Below are positions 32,993-45,800 of a stretch of 64,000 nucleotides of DNA, piece by piece. The notes beneath the pieces are model-generated. The model had not been told where the DNA came from, searched no databases, and saw only the letters and a list, made by a program, of their open reading frames with translations. Positions within the stretch are counted from its first letter, which is position 1; each line of letters starts with the position of its first letter. The stretch is from Lepraria neglecta (Eukaryota > Ascomycota > Lecanoromycetes > Lecanorales > Stereocaulaceae). The translations under genes were made by a program, and so were the position numbers. Where the stretch lies: NCBI GenBank assembly GCA_033220425.1, contig CM065651.1:868001-932000 (forward strand), given 5' to 3'.

Positions 32993-33501
32993 TGTTACGA
33001 TCAGGAAACATGATCAGGGATGCGCTCATGGAGCGTAGCGCCCGTCATGGTTCGAGTCGACGAGTCGGTGTCCGACTCGGACAGACCCTGAAGGCTTGGC
33101 ATGTTAAGCGATGAGCGCAGTGGTCGCAATGAGCGCAGATGCGATCAGTGCGATCAGTGCGATCAGGAAGGCTTGGCATATTAAGCGATGAGCGCAGTGG
33201 TCGTAATGAGCGCAGATGCGATCAGTGCGATCAGTGCGATCAAGAATGCTTGGTATGGATTTCGTATATCTATATATGCGGAGCACTGCTTACCACTTGG
33301 AGCATCGTGCTTAACTTGCTATTCAATTATCTACTATATACGATAGATCTCTTAGGCTAGGTACTGAACATATATTATCTAATTATATACCAGACCCGCT
33401 TAGTATTACTTGAAGCCTGCTTTATACTCTTATCAGGTTATACCTCTATCTCTATTAAGAATCAATCTATAGAACTACTACACGTAATATAGTTCGTAAT
33501 A
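32993..33501 (+). repeat. Left LTR of retroelement 1 (509 bp)
   Basis: It starts TGTTACGATCAGG and ends TTCGTAATA, the ends being short inverted repeats of each other. It contains a 77-bp tandem duplication (33091-33244) rich in GATCAGTGC units and a hairpin CGAGTCGG...CCGACTCG near 33,060. Its inner half is more AT-rich than its outer half. Confidence 0.92.
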
Positions 33502-36500
33502 CTTTGAGTACCCTTAAGGATAAGTACTATACTAAGAGACCCTAGGGTACCTACCCTAAGCTCCTTAGGAGGAGGAAGCGGATAGAGACACCCTACTATT
33601 AACGAAGGACTCAGCAGGCATATTAAGATAGCCTAGCCCGACTTATACTATAGAGAGAGGGATAAGCTCGAGGGATAGCTATTATAGGTATTATTGTATC
33701 TAAAGTTCTAAGGGGACCTTATACCTATATAACGATATCCTACCTTCGCTATTACTTACTTACGTAGAAGAGCCTAAAAATAGGTTAATCTATTCCTAAA
33801 AAAGTATATAGAAGATAACGACAAGGACGGTAAGATTAAGCAGTAGATAGAAAGTATAGCTATATTTAGACTCGAAATCTACTATATATTCGGACCGTCT
33901 AACGAAGTCAATACAGCGATATAAACTATCTAGTACTTAACTCAGAAGAAGTCTGTATCAGAATATTTAACTTAGTTCTAGTAGTATATAGCGAAGACTA
34001 ACTAGGATAATAATATATTAATAACTATATACCGAAGAGGTCTAAAGGACAACGTTAAGGATAAACTTATAAGGTTAGGGATTATCCTTAATACCCTTAA
34101 TAAACTAATTAAAGAAGTAATCGAAATTAACGATAAGTTATTTGAAAGGACTATAGAAAAAAGGTATAATAGAGGAGTCGGTAGGATAGGATACTCGAGC
34201 TTTTTTACTAAATCGAAGAGCTACTACCTAGGTTATAAAGAATACGACCCTTACGGACTAGCGCTAATAGAACTGGATTTTATAGAGAAGAAAGGTAAAT
34301 AGGCCTTTAGAGGGCTAGCTAGGGGCAAGAAGTAGTAAGGGGGCAGAAAGAAAATACTTACGTATTATAGCTATAGTAAACCGGGCTACTTCGCTAGAGA
34401 CTATAAGTCGAAAAATATAGTATATCGACAGCAGCTAAATATACTAGAAAAGGTACAGGACCAGGATAGTGATTCTAGTAGAATCTTACTAATATAGAAC
34501 GAAGTCGACGGCTAGTAACTAGAAGAAGAATCTGACTTAGGAGACGAGGAGTTCTCTAATGATAGCTTTATAAATAAAGCTAATACTTAGATAGGGAAGC
34601 TATATATTAGAGATAGCAGTAACGCCTAGGGAAAGTAACCTAAGTAGGATTAGGACGAGGAAGAATCAGAATAGGAAGTTATAATTAAAAGAAAAGGACT
34701 ACCGATAATACCCGAACCTAGATCTACTATATCTAAGGAGAGAAGAGAATACTTAGAGGAAGAAAGACTAAGAGAATTCTGGAACAATTTTAGTATCTCA
34801 GACTTTAGATATAACTACTATTACCCTGAATATAAGGAAGTCTACTAGAGATAGTATATAGAGAATAGTTATAACTATTATAGAATTAACTATAGAAAGG
34901 AACTAGGAGTTCTAATAAAATCATCCTATAGTAATTACTAGTACTATAAGTATAAGGATAATAGATACCCTTAGTACTTAGTAAGAAAATAATAACTAAG
35001 CTACTTCCTATATAAGAAAGATAAGGAAGAAGTATACTATAGAAACCAAATAAGACGCTAGAGTCTAGAAGTAAACTAGTACTACCTATAATAGTAGTAT
35101 ATATATTTGTACGACGACTATAAGAAATATAAGTTCGAGAAATAACTTATAGGATTCCTCCCCGTACAGGGAAAAGAGTAATCCCTTATAGCAGGGGTAG
35201 CTATAAGGAGATCAATATATTAACCCCCAAATAATATCTATGTTCCGCGCAATATGATATATATATGAAAATACCGGTGATTGTTAATAGACAGCGGACC
35301 GTTGCAATAATAGATTCTAGAGCTACTAGAAATTTCATCTTATAAGATCTAGTATAGATAACTAGAATACTAACTCGGAAGAAGTTATACTAGTATAATC
35401 TTTAGATAGCTAATAGGTTAATACTATTAATAGGAAAGGTAGACGAAGAGATACTTTTATTACCTATTATAATTTAGCGCTACTATAAGGAGATTACCTT
35501 TAATATTATTAGGATAGCTACCTATTATATAATTTTAGGAATACCTTGGTTAAAGAAGTATAACCTAATAATCGATTAGGCTCGAGGAGTACTCAAGATA
35601 GATTAATCCGGCAATATTACCAGGATTATACCTACGTATCAGCAGCGTTTAATAATAGATAAGAAGTTGAACCGAAGACCGGTCGAGGTATATATTACCT
35701 TAGCTTCGTATAAGGACGGTACTAAAAGGTAGTCTAACTCTATAGTTACTAGTAAAGGTTAGTAGAATAATAAAGTAAGAGATAAGGGAGGAACTAATAT
35801 ACCCTCTATCCCTTAGGAATATAGTAAGTAGGTATACTTATTCGAGGAAGAGATAAATATAGAAGTATTACCTAAGTACTAGCTATAGGATTATAAGATC
35901 GAACTCGAACCTGGTAAGTAACTAATATTTAGACCTATTTACGTATTATTAGAAAAGGAACTTAAAGTACTTCGCGGGTATATTAACGAGAACCTTAAAA
36001 AGGGATTTATTCAGGAATCCAAATTACTAGTAGGTTACCTAATCCTCTTTATACCGAAGAAGGACGGAAGCTTAAGACTATATATTAACTATCGAAAGTT
36101 GAATAATATTACTATTAAGAATAGATATCTATTACTAAATATAGGAGAGCTATAGGATCGGCTCGGAAAAGCAAAGATATTTACTAAACTAGATCTTAGA
36201 GATATATATAATCTAATTCAGATAAAAGGAGGCGAAGAATAGAAGACTACCTTCTAAACAAGATATAGCTACTACGAGTACCTAGTAATACCGTTTAGAC
36301 TTACTAACGCACTAGTAACCTGCTAAGTACTTATTAATAATATTATACGAGTATACTTAGATCGAACAGCGATAGCGTACCTCGATAATATACTAATTTA
36401 TTCTAAGAATAAGAAAGAATATATAGAGTATATATAGGATATCCTCGGATACCTATTATAAGTGAAACTTCTTCTTAAACTAGAAAAGTACGAATTCTAC

Positions 36501-38699
36501 AGGGAATTAGTAGAGTTTCTAGGATTTATAGTTAGTATAAAAGGTATTAGTATAAGCCCGGAGAAGATCAAGGCTATAGCTGAATAGCCTATACTATAGG
36601 ACGTTAAAGTAGTATAAAGCTTCTTAGGATTTGCTAACTTTAACAGGAAGTTTATCGAGGGCTACTCTAAGAAGGTACTACTACTAATAGATATTATAAA
36701 GAAAGATATCGGGTTTATATAGGGAAAAGACTAATAGAAATTATTCGATACATTAAAGAAAGTATATATAGATCTACTAGTACTCTGTACCTTTTAAATA
36801 AACGAGCTAGCTTATATTGAAACGGACGTATCAGATCTTATAATAGGAGTATACTTATACTAGATGAAAGACTAAAAATAGTATCTAGTTACCTACTATT
36901 CAAGGAAGATATTAGTAGTAGAATAGAACTATAATATATACGACAAGGAGTTACTTGCCGTAGTATATATACTTTAGAACTAGCGAGTATATATAGAAAG
37001 CTACTCGGACTTAACTATCTTTACGGACTATAAGAACCTTCTTAACTTTATAATAATAAAGGAGTTAAATAGACGATAGGTTCGATAGTTAGAACTACTA
37101 GGTTAATATAAGTTCAAGATAACCTATACCCTAGGGAAGGATAATAGTCGAGCAGACGCCCTTAGTAGGCGATTAGACTATATAGAAGAGAAGAATATTA
37201 TAGAGCGACCAATCCTAAAGAAAGAAGCGGACGGATTATTAGTACTATACTAGGTATTAGCTATAACCCTTCGTATAACGGGACCTAATATAACTAATAG
37301 GATTATAAAGGCCTATAAAGATAATATATTCGTAATAACCCTAAGGAAGGATCAGCCAGATACGGTATTACTTAAGTACTAGGGGAAAACTTATCTACCC
37401 GAACAATATATAGAAGAAGTGATTAGGGATTACCACGATAACCTATTATAAGGTCACCCGGGAGTTACTAAGATAGTAGAACTCCTAGGACGAGGATACG
37501 CGGTGCCAAAACTTCGAGCGCGCGTTAAATAATATATTAAAGAATATATTTAATACTAGTAGAACAAGTCTATACGATATACTAAATATGGACAAATATA
37601 ATTTATACTAGTTCTAGAATTACTATAGGACGATATTATAATGGACTTTATAGTTAAGTTACTACTATCTAAGGATCTAGCTACTTAGGATACCTTCGAT
37701 TTAATTATAGTTATTATAGATAAGTTAACGAAGTATACTATTATAGTACCTTTTAAGGAAACCTATAAAGTAGATTAGCTAGTATTTATATTATTGGACA
37801 GGCTAATAAGGGACTATAGTATACTAAAGTCAATTATATTAGATAGAGATAAGCTCTTTATATCTAATTACTAGAAGATACTTATCGGAGTAATTAGAAT
37901 AAAACTAAGAATGTCGATAGTATACTATCTATAGATAGATAGATAAATAGAACGTACAAATTAGATAATGGAAGTGTACCTTAGGTACTACGTTAACCAG
38001 AAATAGGATAACTAGGTATTACTACTCCTAATAGTATAACTGGTATATAACGATAAGATATCAGATATAACAAAGCTAATACTATTCTTTACTAATTATA
38101 GGAAGAATATAAATACTTTTCTATAACCTAGGGAGGGACCTAATACAGAAAAAGCCTTAGTGAAGGTAGATAAGCTAAAGAATTTATATAAGGATATATA
38201 AAGATCTATTAAGAGCTTAAATTATAAACTAAAGGAACGAGTTAATAAGAAAAGAAAGAATATTCCTTAGCTAAAAAAGGGGGATAAAGTATACCTCCTA
38301 ATAAAAAATATAAGAACGACGAGACTAAGTAAGAAACTAGATTATATTAAGGTCGGACTATTCTTAATTAAATAGGTAAAAGGACCTATTAACTATAAAC
38401 TCGAGCTTCTACCTGACGCCAAGGTATATCCGGTATTCTACGTCTTACTCTTAGAGCTAGTAGACTCTAATATACCCTTATAGGAAATATTTTATTATAA
38501 TATTAAAGAAGAAACGGAGTTCGAGGTCGAGAGGATTCTAAATTAGGTTAATTAGAAATATCTAGTTAAATAGAAAGGGTACGACGATACCGAAAACACC
38601 TAGGAACTACTTAAGAACCTTACGAACTACTAGGAACTTCTATAAGAGTTCCGGGAGCGTTATAGAAGGAGGACTAATTAGTTCCGGCTAGGAAGCCAA

Positions 38700-39200
38700 A
38701 TTATTCGGACGAGACGTTGAATATCTAGTTATCAGGAATATTTAGGATAGACCGCTAGTCTTCTTCTAACTCCTTAATATTCTATATCTCTCGATCTATA
38801 ATCTTCCGCTTTTTATTTTCAAGATATTTATACTATATCTAAAGGCGCGTTAGCGTAGTCTAAAGATATATAGATTCCTCTATTAATTTTCGTATATAAT
38901 CCTTAAGCTCTTCGCGCGTATTTTTTAACTATAACTATACTTCCTTTCGTTCCGTCTTAATATAACGTATTTCGAGGGGTAATACTATAAGGTCGTATTT
39001 CCTACCGCTGCCCACATAGTTAGAATACCTATCGGACCCTGTACCTATTAGGTACTATTTGCTGCTGGTAATATATCGGGAGCACGGCCGTATAACAACT
39101 TTGTTTAGCTTACTAGCCAATACCGTTCGGCGGACGGTCGGTTTATCTAAACGTTTAGTACGTCGGGGTAGTATAAAGGATAGATAGTTACTCAGGACGA
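38700..39200 (-). other. Antisense coiled-coil-like region inside retroelement 1
   Basis: Between the chromodomain and the right LTR the minus strand shows remains of a charged, Leu/Lys/Glu-rich reading frame (for example LEIRYIKTERK). The same block is present at 48,130-48,590 in copy 2 and, reversed, at about 60,900-61,370 in copy 3. It is a decayed part of the element; its origin is unknown to me. Confidence 0.5.
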
Positions 39201-39222
39201 GAAATCTGGGAGAGGGAGCTAA

Positions 39223-39731
39223 TATTACGATTAGGAAACATGATCAGGGATATACTTATAGAGCGTAGCGCCCGTTATGGTTCGAGTCAACGAGTCGGTG
39301 TCCGACTCGGACAGACCCTGAAGGCTTGGCATGTTAAGCGATAAGCGCAGTGGTCGCAATGAGCGCAGATGCGATCAGTGCGATCAGTGCGATCAGGAAG
39401 GCTTGGCATATTAAGCGATGAGCGCAGTGGTCGTAATAAGCGCAGATGCGATCAGTGCGATCAGTGCGATCAAGAATGCTTGGCATGGATTTCGTATGTC
39501 TATATATACGGAGCACTGCTCACCACTTGGAGCATCGTGCTCAACTTACTATTCAATTGTCTACTACATGCGATAGATCTCTTAGGCTAGGCACTGAACA
39601 TATATCATCTGATCATATACCAGACCCGCTTAGCATCACTTGAAGCCTACTTTATACTCTTGTCAGGTTATACCTCCATCCCCATTGAGAATCAATCCAT
39701 AGAACCACCGCACGCAACGTGGTTCGTAACA
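39223..39731 (+). repeat. Right LTR of retroelement 1 (509 bp)
   Basis: It aligns base for base in length with the left LTR and ends TTCGTAACA. Its outer end keeps much higher GC (CCACCGCACGCAACGTGG) than the matching inner end of the left LTR. Confidence 0.92.
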
Positions 39732-39736
39732 TAAGA
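39732..39736. repeat. Target-site duplication TAAGA, right copy
   Basis: TAAGA follows the right LTR directly and matches 32988-32992. Confidence 0.9.
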
Positions 39737-39882
39737 GGCCTTGTGTGATACTCTACGTCCGTCCTACAAAAACTATATCTAAGCCTAAGGTATCCTTGCG
39801 GTTGAATCTACCAAAGAGGGCACTAAAGCTAAAGTCTAACTGCCGCGGCCCCAAGAATTGTAAAAGACTAAGGTTTTGAGAT

Positions 39883-40640
39883 AGATTCTTTCTAATTAGT
39901 TATCTAGATTGTAACGAATTCGCACTAATCTTGGATTGTCTACTCCTCGAATGTTCTCTTGTGTCCTTTTAATGCTTATTTTGTTATAATTCTATCCTTA
40001 TAAGCTTCCCTCGAAGGTTTATATCATCGAATATATCTTCTACTTAACTTATAGGGTCTTCGTCGGTCTAATAATAAGAATAGCCCTAAAGGAAAGCCGC
40101 TACCACCAACTTCCCAACCTCGCGATTTTTGCTATTATTTTTGCCTACTAAAGCCTGGGTAAAAAAGACTATCCTTTCTATGTAATCGCTTATCTCTATT
40201 TCAATTGTATACTGTTTTCGGAACAGGCCGAGTGTGTAGTAGTAGGAAAATTTGACCTTAACCATAGCGTTTACGCTTAAGAAGGTTGAAGATATATAAG
40301 TAAAGGTATAGAAATAGGCCTTTAACGAAGCTATTTTTTCGAGCCTACGTGCCGCAGGCTCTCTACTAGGGCTAGCTGGCCACCTTCAGCCGCCGCTTAC
40401 AGCTTCGTTCTACCATCCCATTTAGCAGCGGTGGCGTTGATAGCGGCCTTCTCTTGGGCCAGTCTCTCCACTATGGCTAGATGGCCGGGTGGACCGCTTA
40501 GAAGCTATCAAGCAGGGCCAATTAAATCATCTTCCCCCCTCCATCTCTATCACTCTCGAGCACATACGAATATATTTGTGTTGCTTTACCGGACACGAGC
40601 TTGTCAGCATTATAGCTTGAAAAGCCTAATTAAGTAATAG
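39883..40640. other. Decayed spacer between two relics
   Basis: This 758-bp stretch lies between the end of the DUF3435 relic and the HSP104-like relic. The left two thirds are AT-rich and RIP-like; about 40,340-40,620 regains normal GC. A frame at 40,431-40,637 is open but unrecognised. Confidence 0.4.
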
Positions 40641-42382
40641 GTCGATTTAGGTTATCAATCTGCGCTTGCAGAAGAGCCGTTCTTGGAAACCGGATATGTC
40701 GGAGCGGATTATAGATTTCGGGTCGTCGAAGAGGAAGTCGGCGAGAGCCTCGGCAAGGAGACTTTTGCCTGTACCGATCGGACCGCAGAAGAGGAAAGAT
40801 ATGGATTGCTGAGCCTGGAGCGCTGGAGACGGATCGCGTTGCTGACTGAGGTGACAGCTTTTTTTTGGCCGATTATAACTTTTGAAAGGACCTACTTCAT
40901 CTACAGCAGCTTGTCTTCCCCTGATATCCGCAAGCGTGTGACGGGAATGCCCGTCCAGCGAGCCACGATCTCGTTGATCTGATCTGGTCCTACTGCATCG
41001 GGAAATATACCTTCTCGAGCACCCGGAGAGCCGCGAATAGCGCAAAGCTCAGCATCTACGCGGGCACTATCAGCCTCAAGCTGCTCGATGCGAGCTTTGG
41101 CGTCAGGCATAGCGTAGTAAAGAAGATCTGAGGCAAGCTGCAAATCGTGCTTTCGCTCTGCCTCTTCTTGCTTGATCCTGAGCTGATGGTATTTAATCTT
41201 GTAATTTTGGATATCATTGTAGCGTTGCTCCTTGCTTTCGTATTTCTTATATATAAATCTCCGGTCTTTCTCCGCGGTGGACGCTTCCTGTTGTGCTTGT
41301 GTAAGACGTATACGCGCTACGTCGTCTTTCTCTCGTTCCAGGGCGTGGATTTCGATTTGCAATTCCCAGAGCTTGCGTTTAACGGTTTCGAGAGCTTCTG
41401 GTTAGAAATCGCGGGTAAATCTTATAGTAGCTGCGGCTTCATCGATCAAGTCTATAGTAGAGTCAGGTAGAAATCGTGCCGTGAGGTGTTGAGCCGCGAG
41501 GGTCGCAGCTCTAACTACAGCGCTATCTAGGATCGTCGTACTATGTTCGATCTTGTATTTTTCCTTTAGACCACGTAGAATAAAGACCGTTTCGGGGATA
41601 GTGGGCTCCTTAACCAGGACTTGCTGAAAACCCCGCGCAATAAACGGATCTTCCTCTATATTCTTCCTGTACTCTGCGGGAGTGGTAGTACTAATATAAT
41701 GCAATTAGCGCCTGGCAAGCATAGGCTTTATAAGGTTTGCGATATTTATCGCTCCCTGTCTTTCTAATCTAGCTCCTATTAGTAGATGAATATCGTTAAT
41801 AAAGAGAAGAATAAACTCCTTGGAGTCCTCGATCTCCTTTAGTATACCTGTTATCCTTTCCTTAATCTCCCCTCTATATTTGTTTCCAGCTATTAGAGAA
41901 CTAATATTAAGGGAAAGCAGCTTGCAATTAGCGAAATAGACTGGTATATCTGCGTTAATTATTCGACGTGCGAACCCTCCTACGATTATAGTCTTCCTAA
42001 CGCCAGGCTTACTAACTAGAAGTGGGATTTTCTTTATTCTTCGTGATAAGATTTGGAGAACTTATCTAATCTCTCCCTCTCTCCTAAATAGAGGGTCGAC
42101 CTCCCCTCTCCTAGCTATCGAAGTTATATTGATTATAAATTTCTCTAGGTTTTTATTATCTTGCTCTAAGTCCTTACTCTTTAAATCTATTTTCTTTGTT
42201 CCCCGAATCCGCTAAATAGCAGAATCGATAAGCTTGGTATTTGGTATATTCGCATCGGCTATATATCTTTGTATCGATGGGTCTTGTAATAGTACCTATA
42301 TCAGGTAGTTGATAGCGATAAAGCTATCCTTCTGCGCGATCTTTAACTCGTTTACCGATCGAAGGATTTTTAAGAATTGCGG

Positions 42383-42387
42383 AGATA
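42383..42387. repeat. Target-site duplication AGATA, left copy
   Basis: AGATA directly precedes the left LTR of retroelement 2 and is repeated at 49127-49131; both sit in the HSP104-like coding sequence. Confidence 0.9.
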
Positions 42388-42896
42388 TGTTACGATCAGG
42401 AAACATGATCAGGGATACACTCATAGAGCGTAGCGCCCGTTATGGTTCGAGTCGACGAGTCGGTATCCGACTCGGATAGACCCTGAAGGCTTGGCATATT
42501 AAGCGATGAGCGCAGTGGTCGCAATGAGCGCAGATGCGATCAGTGCGATCAGTACAATCAGGAAGGCTTGGCATATTAAGCGATAAGCGCAGTGGTCGTA
42601 ATGAGCGCAGATACGATCAGTGCGATCAGTGCGATCAAGAATGCTTGGTATAGATTTCGTATATCTATATATACGGAGTACTACTTACTACTTGGAGTAT
42701 CGTACTTAACTTACTATTCAATTATCTACTATATATAATAGATCTCTTAGGCTAGGCACTAAATATATATTATCTAATTATATACTAGACCCGCTTAGTA
42801 TTACTTAAAGCCTGCTTTATACTCTTATTAGGTTATACCTCTATCCCTATTAAGAATCAATCTATAGAACCACCGCACGTAACATAGTTTATAATA
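42388..42896 (+). repeat. Left LTR of retroelement 2 (509 bp)
   Basis: It starts TGTTACGATCAGG like copy 1 and has the same 77-bp tandem duplication. Its inner end is strongly AT-shifted. Confidence 0.9.
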
Positions 42897-45800
42897 CTTT
42901 AAGCACCCTTAAGGATAAGTACTATACTAAGAGACCCTAGGGTACCTACCCTAAGCTCCTTAGGAGGAGGAAGTAGATAGAGATACCCTACTATTAATAA
43001 AGGACTCAGCAGGTATATCAAGATAGCCTAGCCCGACTTATACTATAGAGAGAGAGACAAGCTCGAGGGATAGCTATCCTAGGTATTATTGTATCTAAAG
43101 TTCTAAGGGGACCTTATACCTATATAACGATATCCTACCTTCGCTATTACTTACTTACATAGAAGAGCTTAAAAATAGGTTAATCTATTCCTAAAAAAGT
43201 ATATAGAAGATAACGACGAGGACGGTAAGATTAAGTAGTAGATAGAAAGTATAGTAATATTTAGGCTTGAAATCCGCTATATATTCGGACTATCTAACGA
43301 AGTTAATATAGCGATATAAACTATCCAGTACTTAACTCAGAAGAAGTCTATATCGGAATATTCGACTTAGTTCTAGTAGTATACAGCGAAGACTAACTAG
43401 GATAATAATATATTAATAACTATATACCGAAGAGGTCTAAAGGATAACGTTAAGGACGAACTTATAAGGTTAGGGATTATCCTTAATACCCTTAATAAAC
43501 TAATTAAAGAAGTAATCGAAATTAATAATAAGTTATTTGAAAGGACTATAGAAAAAAGGTATAATAGAGGAGTCGGCGGGATAGGATACTTAAGCTTTTT
43601 TACTAAATCGAAGAGCTACCGCCTAGGTTATAAAGAATATAACCCTTACGGACTAGTACTAATAGAACTAGATTTCACGGAGAAGAAAGGTAAATAGGCC
43701 TTTAGAGGGCTAGCTAGGGGCAAGAAGCAGTAAGGGGGTAGAAAGAAAATACTTACATATTATAGCTATAGCAAACCGGGCTACTTCACCAGAGACTACA
43801 AGTCGAAAAATATAGTATATCGACAGCAGCTAAATATACTAGAAAAGGTACAGGACCAGGACAGTAATTCTAGTAGAATCTTACTAATATAGAACGAAGT
43901 CAATAGCCAGTAACTAGAAGAAGAATCTAACTTGGGAGATAAGGAGTTCTCCGATAATAGCTTCACGAATAAAGCTAATACTTAGATAGGGAAGCTATAT
44001 ATTAGAGATAGTAGTAACGCCTAGAGAAAGTAACCTAAGTAGGATTAGGACGAGGAAGAATTAGAATAGGAAGTTATAATCAAAAGAAAAGGACTACCGA
44101 TAATACCCGAACCTAGATCTACTATATCTAAGGAGAGAAGAGAATACTTAGAGGAAGAAAGACTAAGAGAATTCTAGAACAATTTTAGTATCTTAGACTT
44201 TAGGTATAACTACTATCACCCTAAATATAAGGAAGTCTACTAGAGATAGTATATAGAGAATAGTTATAACTATTATAGAATTAACCGCAGAAAGGAACTG
44301 GGAGTTCTAACAAAATCATCCTATAGTAATTACTAGTACTATAAGTATAAGGACGATAGATACCCTTAGTACTTAGCAAGAAAATAATAACTAAGCTACT
44401 TCCTACGTAAGAAAGACGAGGAAGAAGTATACTATAGAAACCAAATAAGACGCTGGAGTCTAGAAGCAAACTAGTACTACCTATAATAGTAGTATATATA
44501 TTTGTACGACGACTACAAGAAACATAAGTTCGAGAAATAACTTATAGGATTCCTCCCCGTACAGGGAAAAGAGTAATCCCTTATAGCAGGGGTAGCCATA
44601 AGGAGATCAATATATTAACCCCTAAATAATATCTGTGTTCTATATAATATAATATACATATAAAAATACCGGTAATCGTTAATAGACAGCGGACCGTTGC
44701 GATAATAGATTCTAGAGCTACTAGAAATTTTATCTCACGAGATCTAGTATAGATAACTAGAATACTAACTCGGAAGAAGTTATACTAGTATAATCTTTAG
44801 ATGGCCGATAGGTTAATACTATTAATAGGAAAGGTAGACGAAGAGATACTTTTATTACCTATTATAATTTAGTACTACTATAAGGAGATTACCTTTAACG
44901 TTATTAGGATAGCTACCTATTATATAATTTTAGGAATACCTTAGTTAAAGAAGTATAACCTAATAATCGATTAGGCTCGAGGAGTACTCAAGATAGATTA
45001 ATCCGGCAATATTACCAGGATTATACCTATATATTAGTAGTATTTAATAGTAGATAAGAAGTTAAACCGAAGACCGGTCGAGGTATATATTACCTTAGCT
45101 TCGTACAAGAACGGTACTAAAAGGTAGTCTGACTCTATAGTTACTAGTAAAGGTTAGTAGGATAACAAAGTAAGAGATAAGGGAGGAACTAATATACCCT
45201 CTATCCCTTAGGAATATAGTAAGTAGGTATACTTATTCGAGGAAGAGACGAATATAGAAGTATTACCTAAGTACTAGCTATAGGATTATAAGATTAAACT
45301 CGAACCTAGTAAGTAACCAATATTTAGACCTATTTACGTATTATTAGAAAAGGAACTTAAAGTACTTTACGGGTATATTAACAAGAACCTTAAAAAGGGA
45401 TTTATTCAGGAATCTAAATTACTAGCAGGTTACCTGATCCTCTTTATACCGAAGAAGGATAGAAGCTTAAGACTATATATCGACTATCGAAAGTTGAATG
45501 ATATTACTATCAAGAATAGATATCTATTACTAAATATAGGAGAGCTATAGGATCGGCTCGGAAAAGCAAAGATATTTACTAAACTAGATCTTAGAGGTAT
45601 ATATAATCTAATTTAGATAAAAGGAGGCGAAGAATAGAAGACTACCTTCCGAATAAGATATAGCTACTACGAGTACCTAGTAATACTATTTAGACTCACT
45701 AACGTACTAGTAACCTACTAAGTACTTATTAATAATATTATACGAGTATACTTAGATCGAACAGCGATAGCGTACCTTAATAATATACTAATTTATTCTA

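Larger units (their letters stand above)
32993..39731 (+). mobile_element. Retroelement 1: decayed Ty3/Gypsy chromovirus, both LTRs present
   Basis: This is a 6,739-bp LTR retrotransposon fossil with two 509-bp LTRs (32993-33501 and 39223-39731) and a perfect TAAGA target duplication. The family is seen from its parts in order: a gag region with a zinc knuckle near 34,370-34,415, protease near 35,290-35,560, reverse transcriptase about 35,990-36,480, RNase H about 36,780-37,180, integrase about 37,420-38,010 and a chromodomain near 38,520-38,640, which places it in the chromoviruses. A purine-rich tract (GGGAGAGGGAG) precedes the right LTR. The body is heavily broken, with stops in every frame in a RIP-like pattern; dozens of breaks. 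The intact ends and duplication suggest insertion long after the host gene family formed, but RIP makes LTR dating unreliable. Confidence 0.93.
30890..39882 (+). pseudogene. DUF3435 (FluG-type, tyrosine-recombinase-like) gene relic, split by a retroelement
   Basis: From about 30,893 a fragment reads LDDLWQLKIPDGDNELPLRW, then SVIHLPILRNTIM and ATVYTIRRFVGKK. After a frame change near 31,150 it continues with GRSYVANTSSV, SFAKFYESGLLSKLPARE and, near 31,700, VSEKERKDAIKDLCSLAS followed by a CP..C zinc-finger-like pair. A Ser/Asp-rich C-terminal region reaches 32,992 (PKVSLMDLTADDDILPEL, then LRGEPELDLDKVRMLADD). After the inserted retroelement the frame resumes at about 39,737 with RPCVILYVRP and ends near 39,882. 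The family includes the captains of Starship mobile elements, but the N-terminal part with the first catalytic Arg is missing here. Stops are mostly TAG and TAA where CAG, CAA or TGG is expected, plus at least one frameshift. It is a relic, not an active gene. Confidence 0.75.

Noticed and set aside
33045-33085. tRNA-like B-box (GGTTCGAGTC) next to a hairpin in the LTRs
   Set aside because: No acceptor stem, A-box or anticodon arm can be folded around it, and the hairpin is a simple CGAGTCGG palindrome.
33104-33360. Pair of 60- and 73-codon frames repeated at 39.3-39.6 kb and 48.7-49.0 kb
   Set aside because: They lie wholly inside the LTRs and come from the 77-bp GC-rich tandem repeat; they recur only because the LTR recurs.
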